Of a stretch of DNA of 14,205 bases, positions 1 through 6,610 are shown in pieces. Each line of letters begins with the position of its first letter. Position 1 is the stretch's first letter. Under the pieces are notes generated by a model. It was given only the letters and a program-made list of their open reading frames with translations, did not search any database and was not told the origin of the DNA. Position numbers and translations under genes: made by a program. Source of the stretch: an uncultured Bulleidia sp. (GTDB lineage Bacteria; Bacillota_I; Bacilli_A; Erysipelotrichales; Erysipelotrichaceae); contig CAKVLT010000044.1 in NCBI GenBank assembly GCA_934757945.1, positions 1-14,205 on the forward strand, in the 5' to 3' direction.

Positions 1-747
1 CTACTAGAAATGGACTGGTCAGCCAATCACTTGGCAGGTAGCAAGAATCCCCTGTCTTCAGACATGGGGAGTGTCAACGATTATGACTATATTAAAAAAC
101 ATCTTTTTTTCCGCATGATGCCTATGGATGCATTACATGAAAGTGGCCTGGATGACAAGATACCTTATAAACAATTAGGAGATATTGCCATCACTTCCAG
201 TATTACTGTCAAGGAAGATGAAAGTTGTAGATGCAATACTTTCTTTGTGAATGAATGGTTAGAGAGGTTTGGAATTGATAAGGAACAGTTATTTGATGAT
301 ACATTTAAGACTTCTAATAAATTAATGAAATATACCATGAGTTCTTTAAGACATATGGTTGAGCCGACAGAAGAAGCTAAGAATGATTATAGTTTAGGAA
401 TTGTTATTACGGATAAGTCTTGCAGTCACGGTGCAGGTGCGATTATGTATGGTGATATTATGGAGAGGGTTTCCGAAAAGTTAGATGGAGACTTTTTTAT
501 TATCCCATCTTCCATACATGAATTGATTGCAGTCCCTGTTTCGGATAATCCTGAAGAGCAATTAGATCACCTTGAGGATTCTGTGTGTAGTTGCAATGCG
601 ACTGTTTGTGAACCGGAAGATATTTTATCTTACAACGTATATTACTATGATCACGAAGAACGCAGGGTTAGTATGGCAAAGAATGTAATTGGTTCTAGTG
701 AAGTTTATGGAAAGGAATTAAAAAAGGCTCATCATTTGATGAGTTAA
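1..747 (+). CDS. DUF5688-like protein, 3' part (5' end outside window)
   Basis: The frame is open from the first base, giving 248 residues before TAA. The Met codon at 10 has no ribosome-binding site and is probably internal, so the gene very likely begins upstream. From memory of the family, the order of segments fits the C-terminal two thirds of DUF5688 proteins, which are common in Lachnospiraceae mobile regions: a 'DYDYIKKHLFFR' stretch, a 'LGDIAITSSI' strand, a 'WLERFGIDKEQLFDDT' helix, a 'GAGAIMYGDIMERVSEKL' segment and an 'IIPSSIHELIAVP' block near the C-terminus. There is no signal peptide or membrane segment in the visible part. The molecular function of the family is unknown. A terminator-like palindrome follows the stop at once, so this gene ends a transcription unit or is followed by an attenuator. 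The gene call is firm; the family name is moderately sure. Confidence 0.65.
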   Translation, partial: LLEMDWSANHLAGSKNPLSSDMGSVNDYDYIKKHLFFRMMPMDALHESGLDDKIPYKQLGDIAITSSITVKEDESCRCNTFFVNEWLERFGIDKEQLFDDTFKTSNKLMKYTMSSLRHMVEPTEEAKNDYSLGIVITDKSCSHGAGAIMYGDIMERVSEKLDGDFFIIPSSIHELIAVPVSDNPEEQLDHLEDSVCSCNATVCEPEDILSYNVYYYDHEERRVSMAKNVIGSSEVYGKELKKAHHLMS

Positions 748-748
748 T

Positions 749-778
749 GTTGCGGGGCGGAACGCCCCCAACTTTTTT
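749..778 (+). repeat. GC palindrome copy 1, with T-tract (terminator-like)
   Basis: The core GGGGCGGAACGCCCC lies at 754-768. The stem is extended by GTTG at 749-752 pairing with CAAC at 769-772, with C753 unpaired, and is followed by six Ts at 773-778. This is the only family member with a clear intrinsic-terminator form of its own. The Shine-Dalgarno GAGGTG (779-784) of the next gene follows the T-tract directly, so it could act as a terminator or attenuator. Confidence 0.8.
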
Positions 779-789
779 GAGGTGACAAT

Positions 790-939
790 ATGAAAAAATA
801 TGACGAATTAGAGAATTTAGATGAAACATTTGATGTGAATGAAGAAGCTGAACAGGTTGTTGATCCTGTTGACGTAATTGATTCTTTATCTGGAATGGAT
901 GAATCTTTTGACAATTATATGAAAGAAGAAGGTAACTAA
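790..939 (+). CDS. acidic microprotein, 49 aa, function unknown
   Basis: ATG at 790 has a strong Shine-Dalgarno GAGGTG at 779-784 with 5-nt spacing. The frame runs 49 codons to TAA at 937-939, and the ArdC-like gene starts one base later. The protein is very acidic: 17 Asp/Glu against three Lys and no Arg. It has no Cys or membrane segment. I do not recognise it. Its place just before an antirestriction-type gene, and its charge, make a DNA-mimic or partner of the ArdC-like protein conceivable, but this is speculation. The good ribosome-binding site and tight packing are the evidence that it is expressed. Confidence 0.65.
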   Translation: MKKYDELENLDETFDVNEEAEQVVDPVDVIDSLSGMDESFDNYMKEEGN

Positions 940-940
940 T

Positions 941-2296
941 ATGCCAACTAAGGATCAGCAAAAGAAGTTGGAGTTTAGAAAAGCTGTTGCTGACAGGTTT
1001 TTATCTCTTCTTGATAAAAGTTCAGAAAATAATGATTATAAGTGGATCAAACAATGGACACTGCTTGCAAAAAGACCATATAACATGTCTACAGATGGAA
1101 CTTATAGAGGTATCAATTCCCTGTATTTATCATTGATGGCAATGCATAACGGATGGAGTGATCCTAGATGGTTGACTATTGCTCAGATGAATAAGAAATT
1201 TCCTGGTGCAAGGGTAAAAAAAGGAGAGCATAGTACCAAAGTTGAGTTCTGCTCGTATATGCTCAAGGATGAAGACGGTAAAAAGACTAAGGTTGATGGC
1301 CGTACCATGATTAATATGATTCGCAGTGGTGAGAAAGAATGGAAAGATTTTATCTTTTTTCATACATACTGGCAGGTGTTCAACGCAGAACAATGCACTG
1401 GTCTTCCAGAGTATAAACCTGATGTTGAATTAAATCATAATGTATCTCAGTCTGACTATGTTTCAAATGTGGCCAAGAATTTAGGCATTGAAATAAAACA
1501 TGGTGGTGATGGAGCATATTATATTCCAGCTAAAGATGAGATCCATCTTCCTAATTTAGAACAGTTCCACAGTGATTATGCTTACAATTCTACAGCTTTA
1601 CACGAGCTTGCACATTCTACAGGCAATCCAAAAAGACTTAACAGAGATCTGCATGGATTCTTTGGCACTGAGGATTATGCCTTTGAAGAGCTTGTTGCCG
1701 AATTGACATCATGTATGACTTCTATTGAAATGATTCCTGATGATGAAGGAATGGATGAGTACCTTGAAAATCATTCCAAGAATCATATGGCATATATGAA
1801 ATCATGGTCTAAATCTATTACTGAAGATCCAACTATTTTGGAGAAGGCATATAAACTTGCTGAACAGGCAACTGATTATATTGATCTTGCTGGCGGTGCA
1901 TTGACATTAGAAGAATTTCAGAAATGGCAACCTACAGTTGATGTGCATTTGGATGAAGAAGGACGTATTTTATCGACTAATGTGAGAAAGCCTGAAGAGA
2001 AACAGAAAAAGGTTGAACTGAAAGAAGAAATTGAAAAACCTGTAATAAAGAAGGCGTGTGATCTTACTGTTGGTGAGGTTGTAAAATCTCCTGAAGGTGA
2101 TGGTCACAGGTGGAAAGTGGAAGAAACACAGTCTCAAATTACTTTTAAGGATCTTGATTATAATTCTTTCGGTATTATTGCTGGAAATCATATAACAAAA
2201 ACATATGCAGGGTGGGAAGATGAAGAGTATGAGGTCATTCCACCAGAACAGCTTAAACCTGAAATGACAGAAAAGAAAAAGGTTGTATCTTTCTAG
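941..2296 (+). CDS. ArdC-like antirestriction protein with zincin metallopeptidase domain
   Basis: 451 residues; AAGG at 929-932 sets the ATG at 941. Residues about 5-150 match the ArdC N-terminal ssDNA-binding domain: a 'YRGINSLYLSL' segment, the 'GWSDPRWLTIAQMNKKFPGA' block, 'VKKGEHSTKVEF' and 'YWQVFNAEQCTGLP'. Residues about 170-320 form a zincin-like metallopeptidase domain with HELAH at 221-225 (HExxH zinc site) and a downstream 'FEELVAEL' segment (248-255) that can supply the third ligand. From about 335 there is a charged linker and then a compact C-terminal extension (371-435) that I do not recognise. Known ArdC proteins of conjugative plasmids bind single-stranded DNA and protect entering DNA from restriction. 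The context, beside a RadC-like gene and ahead of a T4SS, fits an early-expressed establishment gene. It has no palindrome of its own and is coupled to the microprotein upstream. Confidence 0.85.
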   Translation: MPTKDQQKKLEFRKAVADRFLSLLDKSSENNDYKWIKQWTLLAKRPYNMSTDGTYRGINSLYLSLMAMHNGWSDPRWLTIAQMNKKFPGARVKKGEHSTKVEFCSYMLKDEDGKKTKVDGRTMINMIRSGEKEWKDFIFFHTYWQVFNAEQCTGLPEYKPDVELNHNVSQSDYVSNVAKNLGIEIKHGGDGAYYIPAKDEIHLPNLEQFHSDYAYNSTALHELAHSTGNPKRLNRDLHGFFGTEDYAFEELVAELTSCMTSIEMIPDDEGMDEYLENHSKNHMAYMKSWSKSITEDPTILEKAYKLAEQATDYIDLAGGALTLEEFQKWQPTVDVHLDEEGRILSTNVRKPEEKQKKVELKEEIEKPVIKKACDLTVGEVVKSPEGDGHRWKVEETQSQITFKDLDYNSFGIIAGNHITKTYAGWEDEEYEVIPPEQLKPEMTEKKKVVSF

Positions 2297-2303
2297 GTTT
2301 AAT

Positions 2304-2420
2304 ATGGAAAAACAGATTAGTTTAACATTAGAAGAATTAAAGGTTTTAATGGACACTACTGACATTACTTTTGTGATTCAGTTTGAGGATTTTGAGGATG
2401 AAGGAAATCAGCCTGGTTGA
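2304..2420 (+). CDS. possible microprotein, 38 aa, overlapping the RadC-like gene
   Basis: ATG at 2304 follows the ArdC-like stop by seven bases, and the frame runs 38 codons to TGA at 2418-2420, overlapping the start of the RadC-like gene by 23 bases in another frame. The product is acidic (10 Asp/Glu) with a predicted N-terminal helix ('SLTLEELKVLM') and a strand-like 'TFVIQFEDF'. The ribosome-binding site is weak (AGG at 2295-2297), so translation would depend on coupling to the gene before it. I do not recognise it. It fills the gap between two real genes and would couple translation of RadC, which is the main reason to call it; it may be only a leader. Confidence 0.45.
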   Translation: MEKQISLTLEELKVLMDTTDITFVIQFEDFEDEGNQPG

Positions 2421-2925
2421 TACACGACTGGTTATTACAGATACTTATAGATCCAGTGGTAGCATTAATAACTTTCATGATGCTTTGAAGGTTATACTTG
2501 ATAACTTTTGCGATTTGGATCGAGAGTATCTTTTTGTTATCAATATGAGCGTTGCATTAAAACCTATGAATTGTTGCGTTGTAGGTGTTGGATCAGTTGA
2601 TGGTGCTTTGGTTTCGCAAAGAGAGGTATTTAAAACTGCACTGATAAGCGGAGCAAAAAATATACTTATTGCTCATAACCACCCATCAGGGAATCTAACC
2701 CCTTCCGTTCAGGACATACAAACCACAGAAAGAATTAAAAAGTCATGTGATCTTCTTGGCCTACAGCTGTTAGACAGTGTTATTTTCAATTATGATAAAG
2801 ATATATACAGTATTATGTCTGAAAAGCTGGAACATTATGAAGATCATGAAGGAAAGAATATGACTTTTGTAAATCAACGGATATCTTTAGCAGAAGATAC
2901 AGGAAGCAAGAAACACATTTTATAA
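2398..2925 (+). CDS. RadC-type JAMM/MPN domain protein
   Basis: 175 residues. The frame also opens at TTG 2383, but ATG 2398 is preferred because GAGGAT at 2385-2390 lies 7 nt ahead of it. The RadC/JAB signature is complete: 'HNHPSGNLTPSVQD' (HxHx7SxxD zinc site) with the upstream Glu in 'SQREVFKTAL'. The conserved 'GSVDGALVSQREVF' and 'GAKNILIAHNHPSG' blocks are typical. The usual N-terminal helix-hairpin-helix part of long chromosomal RadC is missing, as is common in the short copies on mobile elements. The role of RadC proteins is unsettled; they recur beside antirestriction genes on conjugative elements. A short Lys/Asp-rich tail follows the domain. The 5' arm of a terminator overlaps the stop codon, so this closes the accessory unit. 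Confidence 0.85.
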   Translation: MKEISLVDTRLVITDTYRSSGSINNFHDALKVILDNFCDLDREYLFVINMSVALKPMNCCVVGVGSVDGALVSQREVFKTALISGAKNILIAHNHPSGNLTPSVQDIQTTERIKKSCDLLGLQLLDSVIFNYDKDIYSIMSEKLEHYEDHEGKNMTFVNQRISLAEDTGSKKHIL

Positions 2926-2946
2926 GAAGGTTAGTCCTTCTTTTTT
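2924..2946 (+). terminator. terminator after the RadC-like gene
   Basis: AAGAAGG (2924-2930) pairs with CCTTCTT (2936-2942) around a 5-nt loop and runs into six Ts (2941-2946). The stem is AT-rich and modest. It is joined to palindrome copy 2 by AGTTGC, a junction that recurs at 5942 and 9209. Confidence 0.65.
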
Positions 2947-2952
2947 AGTTGC

Positions 2953-2967
2953 GGGGCGGTTCGCCCC
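2953..2967 (+). repeat. GC palindrome copy 2 (GTT loop)
   Basis: GGGGCGGTTCGCCCC: a 6-bp stem with a GTT loop. It lies 13 nt before the ATG at 2981, directly ahead of the AAGGAG ribosome-binding site, and would form a hairpin in the mRNA leader. Confidence 0.9.
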
Positions 2968-2980
2968 GGAAGGAGAAAAT

Positions 2981-3520
2981 ATGGGAAAAACAAAGTTTGA
3001 TGAGTTTGTTAAAGGTAGTCTGTCAGCGGTATGTAAGAGTATCTCTGATATGACATATCTTTATAAGAATCCGGATACAGGAAAACCTACAGTAGTTCCG
3101 GATAAGCATTATAAAAGCATTTTACAGGAAGAGCTCGTAATGAGCATGGATGCAGTTATTCAGGCCCAGGTATTAGATGTAGTCTATAAGTCTGTGACTA
3201 ATCTTAAAGATGAATATCCAGAGCTTTTCAACCAGGCATTGTTGCTTATGGATCTAGGCAAGAAGCCAGATTCTTTAAATCTTAATGAGCATATTGCCGT
3301 TAAATTAACTGCACAGGCACTTGTGGAAGAGGAGAAGACTCAGAAGAAAAAGTTCCACTTGCTTGATAAAGGCGTGTTGGATGCTTATGAAGAAACAAAG
3401 AATAATGAGGATTTGATGCAAAGAGTAATTGATGGTGGTTTTGCTGCTGCTAATGAAGAAGAGGACGCGGATATAAAGGCAGTGGTTGTTGATTCCAAAG
3501 GATCTAAAATCATGAATTAG
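2981..3520 (+). CDS. hypothetical cytosolic protein, 179 aa
   Basis: ATG at 2981 has AAGGAG about 6 nt upstream. The protein is soluble, with no signal peptide or membrane segment, and appears mostly helical. It has a Lys-rich stretch 'EEEKTQKKKFHLLDKG' in its second half and a very acidic 'NEEEDADIK' near the C-terminus. I do not recognise the family. It heads a short unit with the 50-residue protein at 3526, starts after a terminator and palindrome, and lies between the antirestriction block and the transfer genes. A role in regulation or as an accessory transfer protein is possible but nothing in the sequence shows it. Confidence 0.8.
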   Translation: MGKTKFDEFVKGSLSAVCKSISDMTYLYKNPDTGKPTVVPDKHYKSILQEELVMSMDAVIQAQVLDVVYKSVTNLKDEYPELFNQALLLMDLGKKPDSLNLNEHIAVKLTAQALVEEEKTQKKKFHLLDKGVLDAYEETKNNEDLMQRVIDGGFAAANEEEDADIKAVVVDSKGSKIMN

Positions 3521-3525
3521 GGTGT

Positions 3526-3678
3526 ATGACAGATACAGAAATTAAGATTGAAAGACTGTACAGAATTTTAGAAGATCTTGCAAAAGATGATAAATATGAA
3601 GATGCTGCAACGGTCAGATGGGCTATATTTCAGATTGAAACCGCAATGAATATTAAGCGTGGCAGATCTAAATTATAA
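3526..3678 (+). CDS. small helical protein, 50 aa, UVR-motif-like
   Basis: ATG at 3526 lies five bases after the stop of the 179-aa gene; only a weak GGGTG precedes it, so it is probably translated by coupling. The 50 residues form one or two amphipathic helices: 'ERLYRILEDLAKDDKYEDAA' then 'TVRWAIFQIETA'. The spacing of Leu, 'YEDAA', the Arg and the following Ile resembles the UVR motif of UvrB, UvrC and Clp adaptor proteins (a helical hairpin that binds partner proteins). This is a pattern match by eye and could be chance. The frame ends in a basic tail ('KRGRSKL'). Confidence 0.6.
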   Translation: MTDTEIKIERLYRILEDLAKDDKYEDAATVRWAIFQIETAMNIKRGRSKL

Positions 3679-3713
3679 AACCTAAAAATGTTATTGTTTC
3701 TTTTTATGTTTAC

Positions 3714-3728
3714 GGGGCGGTTCGCCCC
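3714..3728 (+). repeat. GC palindrome copy 3 (GTT loop)
   Basis: GGGGCGGTTCGCCCC lies 17 nt before the GTG start at 3746, followed by AGAAAGGAGGG, a very strong ribosome-binding site. No T-tract follows, so it is not an intrinsic terminator. Confidence 0.9.
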
Positions 3729-3745
3729 AGAAAGGAGGGTGTTCT

Positions 3746-4588
3746 GTGATAGAGAAAAAATGGACTGTATCACGATTTAATGAAGATGGTGATAAAGAAT
3801 ATATAGTTTGTAGCGATTATGAAGACGCAAAGAAGGAAGTTGCTCAAGAAGAACTACGTGATGCTGTAAGAGATCCGTATTGTTTCTACAATAACGGATA
3901 TACCACTGTTCAAGCACCAGAAAAAGAAGATAGTGTACTGGATGAGAAAACTAAAAAGAAGTTGGAAAAGACTGAGCAAACTATAACACTCTTAACGAGA
4001 ATTGGTGATCAAATGACAGATTACTATTCTTTAAAACAAAAGCTCAGAGAAACTATTGATCTTGTTAAAAATGATGAGTACCTGAAGTCTGATACATTAG
4101 GTCAGCACTTGGATGATATGTCAAAGTATATAAGTCTTGTATGGAAGGAATTGATGGCAATTCATGATGAAGTGCATACAAGAATGGAAGGGTGTATTGC
4201 GGAGTGTACTACCGAAGAAGAAAAGATTAAACGTGTTCAAATTAGTAAATACTTTATTCGTGAAGAAAGAGAAAAGAGTTACAGAGTGGAATTTCCGGCA
4301 GCGTGCCTGGATCAGCCAGAACGAACTTTCTGGATATCTAAAGCATTTACTTCTGATAAAGGTCATGATCTTGAAATCCGTTTTTACAGAGATAACAAAA
4401 TCAAGGCGTGGAAGTATTCCTATGATGAGCTTTGTCCACGGCCTGTATCTTCAAAAGAATTGACTGCTGATGAATTTGCACTGGTTTGTGCCTTTTCTAA
4501 TGATTTTTTAAGAAATGTTGTTACAGCAGCAGAGGTATTAAATCATGAGAAGGATTTACAAAAAGAAAAGAAAACACTAAAGATGTAA
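3746..4588 (+). CDS. hypothetical protein, 280 aa, with coiled-coil centre
   Basis: The start is GTG at 3746, supported by AAAGGAGG at 3731-3738; no nearby ATG competes. Residues 1-55 form a small domain ('WTVSRFNEDGDKEYIVCSDYEDAKKEV') resembling short mobile-element sequences that annotate a data-like 'code' strand followed by an 'EDAKKE' helix. Residues about 65-170 are helical and charged with coiled-coil character. The C-terminal third has a beta-rich section ('FPAACLDQPERTFWISKAF', 'LEIRFYRDNKIKAWKYSYDEL') and ends in a Lys-rich tail. There is no membrane segment. I do not recognise it. It stands alone between two palindromes, so it may be expressed as its own unit upstream of the transfer genes. 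Confidence 0.8.
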   Translation: MIEKKWTVSRFNEDGDKEYIVCSDYEDAKKEVAQEELRDAVRDPYCFYNNGYTTVQAPEKEDSVLDEKTKKKLEKTEQTITLLTRIGDQMTDYYSLKQKLRETIDLVKNDEYLKSDTLGQHLDDMSKYISLVWKELMAIHDEVHTRMEGCIAECTTEEEKIKRVQISKYFIREEREKSYRVEFPAACLDQPERTFWISKAFTSDKGHDLEIRFYRDNKIKAWKYSYDELCPRPVSSKELTADEFALVCAFSNDFLRNVVTAAEVLNHEKDLQKEKKTLKM

Positions 4589-4595
4589 GTGTTGC

Positions 4596-4610
4596 GGGGC
4601 GGTTCGCCCC
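4596..4610 (+). repeat. GC palindrome copy 4 (GTT loop)
   Basis: GGGGCGGTTCGCCCC with outer arms GTTG (4591-4594) and CAAC (4613-4616). It is followed by the leader CTGAAGTGAGGTGA (4619-4632), which is repeated exactly in front of virB4 (9248-9261). Confidence 0.9.
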
Positions 4611-4636
4611 CCCAACTGCTGAAGTGAGGTGATAGT

Positions 4637-5773
4637 TTGGATTATATTGATGAGGTCAGATCCAGAGGACTTAATGATTTACAGCTGGATGAAGTGAAAG
4701 AGGGTCTGAAGACATTAAATATAGAACAGGTAGAATACTATGCTTCTAAAAAATATGACCATTTACAAATGAGAGAAATACGTCTTGCATTTGAACATGG
4801 TTTGTCTGAGAATCAGATTGATTTATTTGCAAAGTATCCTGAAGAATATAGCTATAACGCAATGAATAATGCCCGTATTAAGCTGGAAAACGAAAACATG
4901 ATAGATGAACAGGCCAAAGTTAAAGTAAGGTCTAAACAGCTTAAAAACGGTCTTTTATTTGTGGTGATTATACTTGTTGTTGCGGTTATTGGAGTATGTG
5001 GAACTGTCCTGAAATACTATGTAAATGAAAAGAACCAGTTACTTGAAATCACATTGTATGCAGATACAATCCAGCTTAATTATGGCGATACATTTAATCC
5101 TTCAGAGTATATAGAAAGTTATACAAAGGCGGATAATGTAGAGCTGTCTGTACCAGAGCCAATTGATACACATCAGTTAGGCACGTTTACTATTACGTAT
5201 TCTCTACGAAACCATATTAAAACAGTGAAGAAAGAGGCACAGGTCATTGTTGTAGATCTCGAAAAGCCTGTAATAACATTGAGCAATCAGGAAGTGACAC
5301 TGACTAGAAATCAGGATACCTTTTCATGCAAGGCATATCTATCAAGTGCAATTGATAATGTGGACGGAGATATTACAGGAAAAGTTGAGTGCAGCAGCGT
5401 TGATACTACCAAGGATACCCAGACAGTGAGGTATACAGTTAAAGATTCAAGTGGAAACGAAGGCGAGAAAGAATTGAAATTAACTTTTAAAGATCCACCT
5501 GAGCCAGAGAAAGTGATTGTATACCAGGATTCAGGAAGCAATAGTACTGCTGGAAGCTATTCTGCACCTGCAACATCTGGTGGCAGCAATCAGACGTATT
5601 CTGCACCTGCTCAACCAGTGCAGCATGGAACACAGTATTTTATGTTCAGTGATGGATATAACATGGACTCTGGATATCAGGCTTGTGTTGTTGCTGGAAG
5701 TTCTTATGGATCATATTCTTGTTCTCCTGTACAGGAAGACGGAATATATACAGGTTATGTATTGAATTATTGA
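4637..5773 (+). CDS. membrane-anchored surface protein with two Ig-like domains
   Basis: 378 residues from TTG at 4637, chosen because GAGGTGA (4626-4632) lies just ahead and the N-terminal repeat begins at once. Residues 1-90 hold helical repeats of the 'LQMREIRLAFEHGLSENQ' type often seen in proteins of Firmicute mobile elements. One membrane helix lies at about 105-127. With the basic 'KVKVRSKQLKNG' before it, the N-terminus should be cytoplasmic and the rest outside. Two Ig-like domains follow: about 137-206, and 208-286, the latter with the 'DNVDGDITGKV' and 'YTVKDSSGNEG' motifs of DUF5011/HYR-like domains. A Ser/Gly/Tyr/Gln-rich linker (295-330) leads to a 48-residue end with Cys350 and Cys362. 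No LPXTG sorting signal is seen. Likely role, inferred: a cell-surface or channel-associated part of the conjugation apparatus. Confidence 0.8.
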   Translation: MDYIDEVRSRGLNDLQLDEVKEGLKTLNIEQVEYYASKKYDHLQMREIRLAFEHGLSENQIDLFAKYPEEYSYNAMNNARIKLENENMIDEQAKVKVRSKQLKNGLLFVVIILVVAVIGVCGTVLKYYVNEKNQLLEITLYADTIQLNYGDTFNPSEYIESYTKADNVELSVPEPIDTHQLGTFTITYSLRNHIKTVKKEAQVIVVDLEKPVITLSNQEVTLTRNQDTFSCKAYLSSAIDNVDGDITGKVECSSVDTTKDTQTVRYTVKDSSGNEGEKELKLTFKDPPEPEKVIVYQDSGSNSTAGSYSAPATSGGSNQTYSAPAQPVQHGTQYFMFSDGYNMDSGYQACVVAGSSYGSYSCSPVQEDGIYTGYVLNY

Positions 5774-5777
5774 ATTT

Positions 5778-5792
5778 GGGGCGGTTCGCCCC
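5778..5792 (+). repeat. GC palindrome copy 5 (GTT loop)
   Basis: GGGGCGGTTCGCCCC begins five bases after the surface-protein stop and is followed by GGAAAGGA, the ribosome-binding site of the next small gene; the distance to ATG 5811 is 18 nt. Confidence 0.9.
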
Positions 5793-5810
5793 GGAAAGGA
5801 AATGATAGAT

Positions 5811-5936
5811 ATGAGTGATGATTTAGATAGCATTGAAGATGAAGAAAAGGGTGATTGGCTTACACATCAGGCACTGTATGATGCAATCAATAGCTATATT
5901 CAAAATTTACTGAGCAACGATAAAGAAGGTAGATGA
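5811..5936 (+). CDS. acidic microprotein, 41 aa
   Basis: Two in-frame ATGs exist, at 5802 and 5811. The second is preferred because AAAGGA (5795-5800) is 10 nt away, whereas it would lie on top of the first. The product begins with an acidic 'MSDDLDSIEDEEKGDW' stretch and continues as a helix ('ALYDAINSYIQNLL') with a short charged end. It has no Cys and no membrane segment. I do not recognise it. It is the first gene of the block leading into the T4SS core. Its last codons form the 5' arm of a terminator, so its stop overlaps the regulatory hairpin. Confidence 0.6.
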   Translation: MSDDLDSIEDEEKGDWLTHQALYDAINSYIQNLLSNDKEGR

Positions 5937-5951
5937 TTTGCCTTCTTTTTT
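5922..5951 (+). terminator. terminator overlapping the end of the 41-aa gene
   Basis: AAAGAAGG (5922-5929, still coding) pairs with CCTTCTTT (5941-5948) around an 11-nt loop that contains the stop codon; six Ts (5946-5951) follow. Same cassette as 2924 and 9187. Confidence 0.65.
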
Positions 5952-5957
5952 AGTTGT

Positions 5958-5972
5958 GGGGCGGAACGCCCC
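5958..5972 (+). repeat. GC palindrome copy 6 (GAA loop)
   Basis: GGGGCGGAACGCCCC, joined to the preceding terminator by AGTTGT and followed by the AAAGGAGG site of the next gene; 22 nt to ATG 5995. Confidence 0.9.
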
Positions 5973-5994
5973 AACAAAAAGAAAGGAGGCATCT

Positions 5995-6273
5995 ATGGTC
6001 GATGTTTTAACCGAGTGTTTGATGCCAAAAAGGTATATACAACCATCTTTCAGAGATGGGATGTTGTATATAAAGTATCCGCAGACCAATGATAAAGACA
6101 TTGGATTTTATGTGGATGCAGATGCTGTTATCAGTATCCAAAATAAAATTCTGGTATGTCAGCCAAGTGACCTACTGGTAATCATATATGTAAACAATAT
6201 GATTGAAACATTTACATCTTGGCGGAAGGTTGTGGCCAATTTCAAAGCCACGGAAAGAGGAGAAATTTTATGA
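5995..6273 (+). CDS. hypothetical protein, 92 aa, start of T4SS unit
   Basis: ATG 5995 is set by AAAGGAGG at 5982-5989; a TTG at 5938 opens the frame earlier but would run through the terminator and palindrome and has no ribosome-binding site. The product is small and soluble, predicted mostly beta-stranded ('GMLYIKYPQ', 'IGFYVDADAVISIQ', 'LLVIIYVN') with a helical end. I do not recognise it. Its TGA overlaps the ATG of the VirB2-like gene by four bases (ATGA), so the two are translationally coupled, which ties it to the secretion apparatus. A small cytosolic accessory or regulator of the transfer operon is the natural guess. Confidence 0.75.
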   Translation: MVDVLTECLMPKRYIQPSFRDGMLYIKYPQTNDKDIGFYVDADAVISIQNKILVCQPSDLLVIIYVNNMIETFTSWRKVVANFKATERGEIL

Positions 6274-6596
6274 AGAAGTTTATGAACAAAGTTACCATTT
6301 TAGCTGGATCAGTAGCATTTACATTAATGAATACTGTTTATGCTAATGCAGAATTAAATGAGGATGGATTAAGAAGTTGGATCAGAGGTTTCGTTGATCC
6401 GTTACAGCGTATTGCATTAGTTTTAGTTCCTATTGTTTCTGCTGTTTATGTTGCAGTTGAATACTTCAGATATTTGAGAGCAAAGAGTGAAGGTGAAAAT
6501 CCTAAACCATTCTGGACTACAATTTCAAATGTAGTCATTGGGGCGGTGCTGGTTGAGTCCTTCTTGATTATTCTTGGTTTCTTTGGTGTTAACTAA
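6270..6596 (+). CDS. VirB2/TrbC-like pilin or channel subunit
   Basis: 108 residues. ATG at 6270 overlaps the preceding TGA and has AAAGAGGAG at 6254-6262; the frame extends upstream but only into that gene. The protein has a signal peptide ('MNKVTILAGSVAFTLMN' then cleavage near 'VYANA'), a short polar segment, and two hydrophobic helices ('IALVLVPIVSAVYVAVEYF' and 'VVIGAVLVESFLIILGFF') separated by a basic loop ending 'GENPKPFW'. Size, signal and two-helix layout are those of the VirB2/TrbC-type subunits that lead many T4SS clusters. In Gram-positive elements these are thought to form a channel or short fibre in the membrane. The position upstream of TrbL-, PrgI- and VirB4-like genes supports the call; sequence similarity to VirB2 is not directly visible. 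Confidence 0.7.
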   Translation: MKKFMNKVTILAGSVAFTLMNTVYANAELNEDGLRSWIRGFVDPLQRIALVLVPIVSAVYVAVEYFRYLRAKSEGENPKPFWTTISNVVIGAVLVESFLIILGFFGVN

Positions 6597-6610
6597 GAGG
6601 AGATAATGAT

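Noticed and set aside
4164..4463. 99-aa forward frame inside the 280-aa gene
   Set aside because: It overlaps a well-supported gene in another frame, lacks a ribosome-binding site and has a composition that fits a shadow frame.
5938..5994. TTG start at 5938 for the 92-aa gene
   Set aside because: It would translate through a terminator T-tract and a palindrome and has no ribosome-binding site; ATG 5995 has AAAGGAGG at good spacing.
6219..6269. TTG start at 6219 for the VirB2-like gene
   Set aside because: It adds a hydrophilic stretch ahead of a proper signal peptide; ATG 6270 has a strong ribosome-binding site and overlaps the preceding stop.
6539..6546. GGGGCGGT inside the VirB2-like gene as a further palindrome copy
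   Set aside because: Only one arm matches; no CGCCCC follows, so no hairpin can form. Probably chance.
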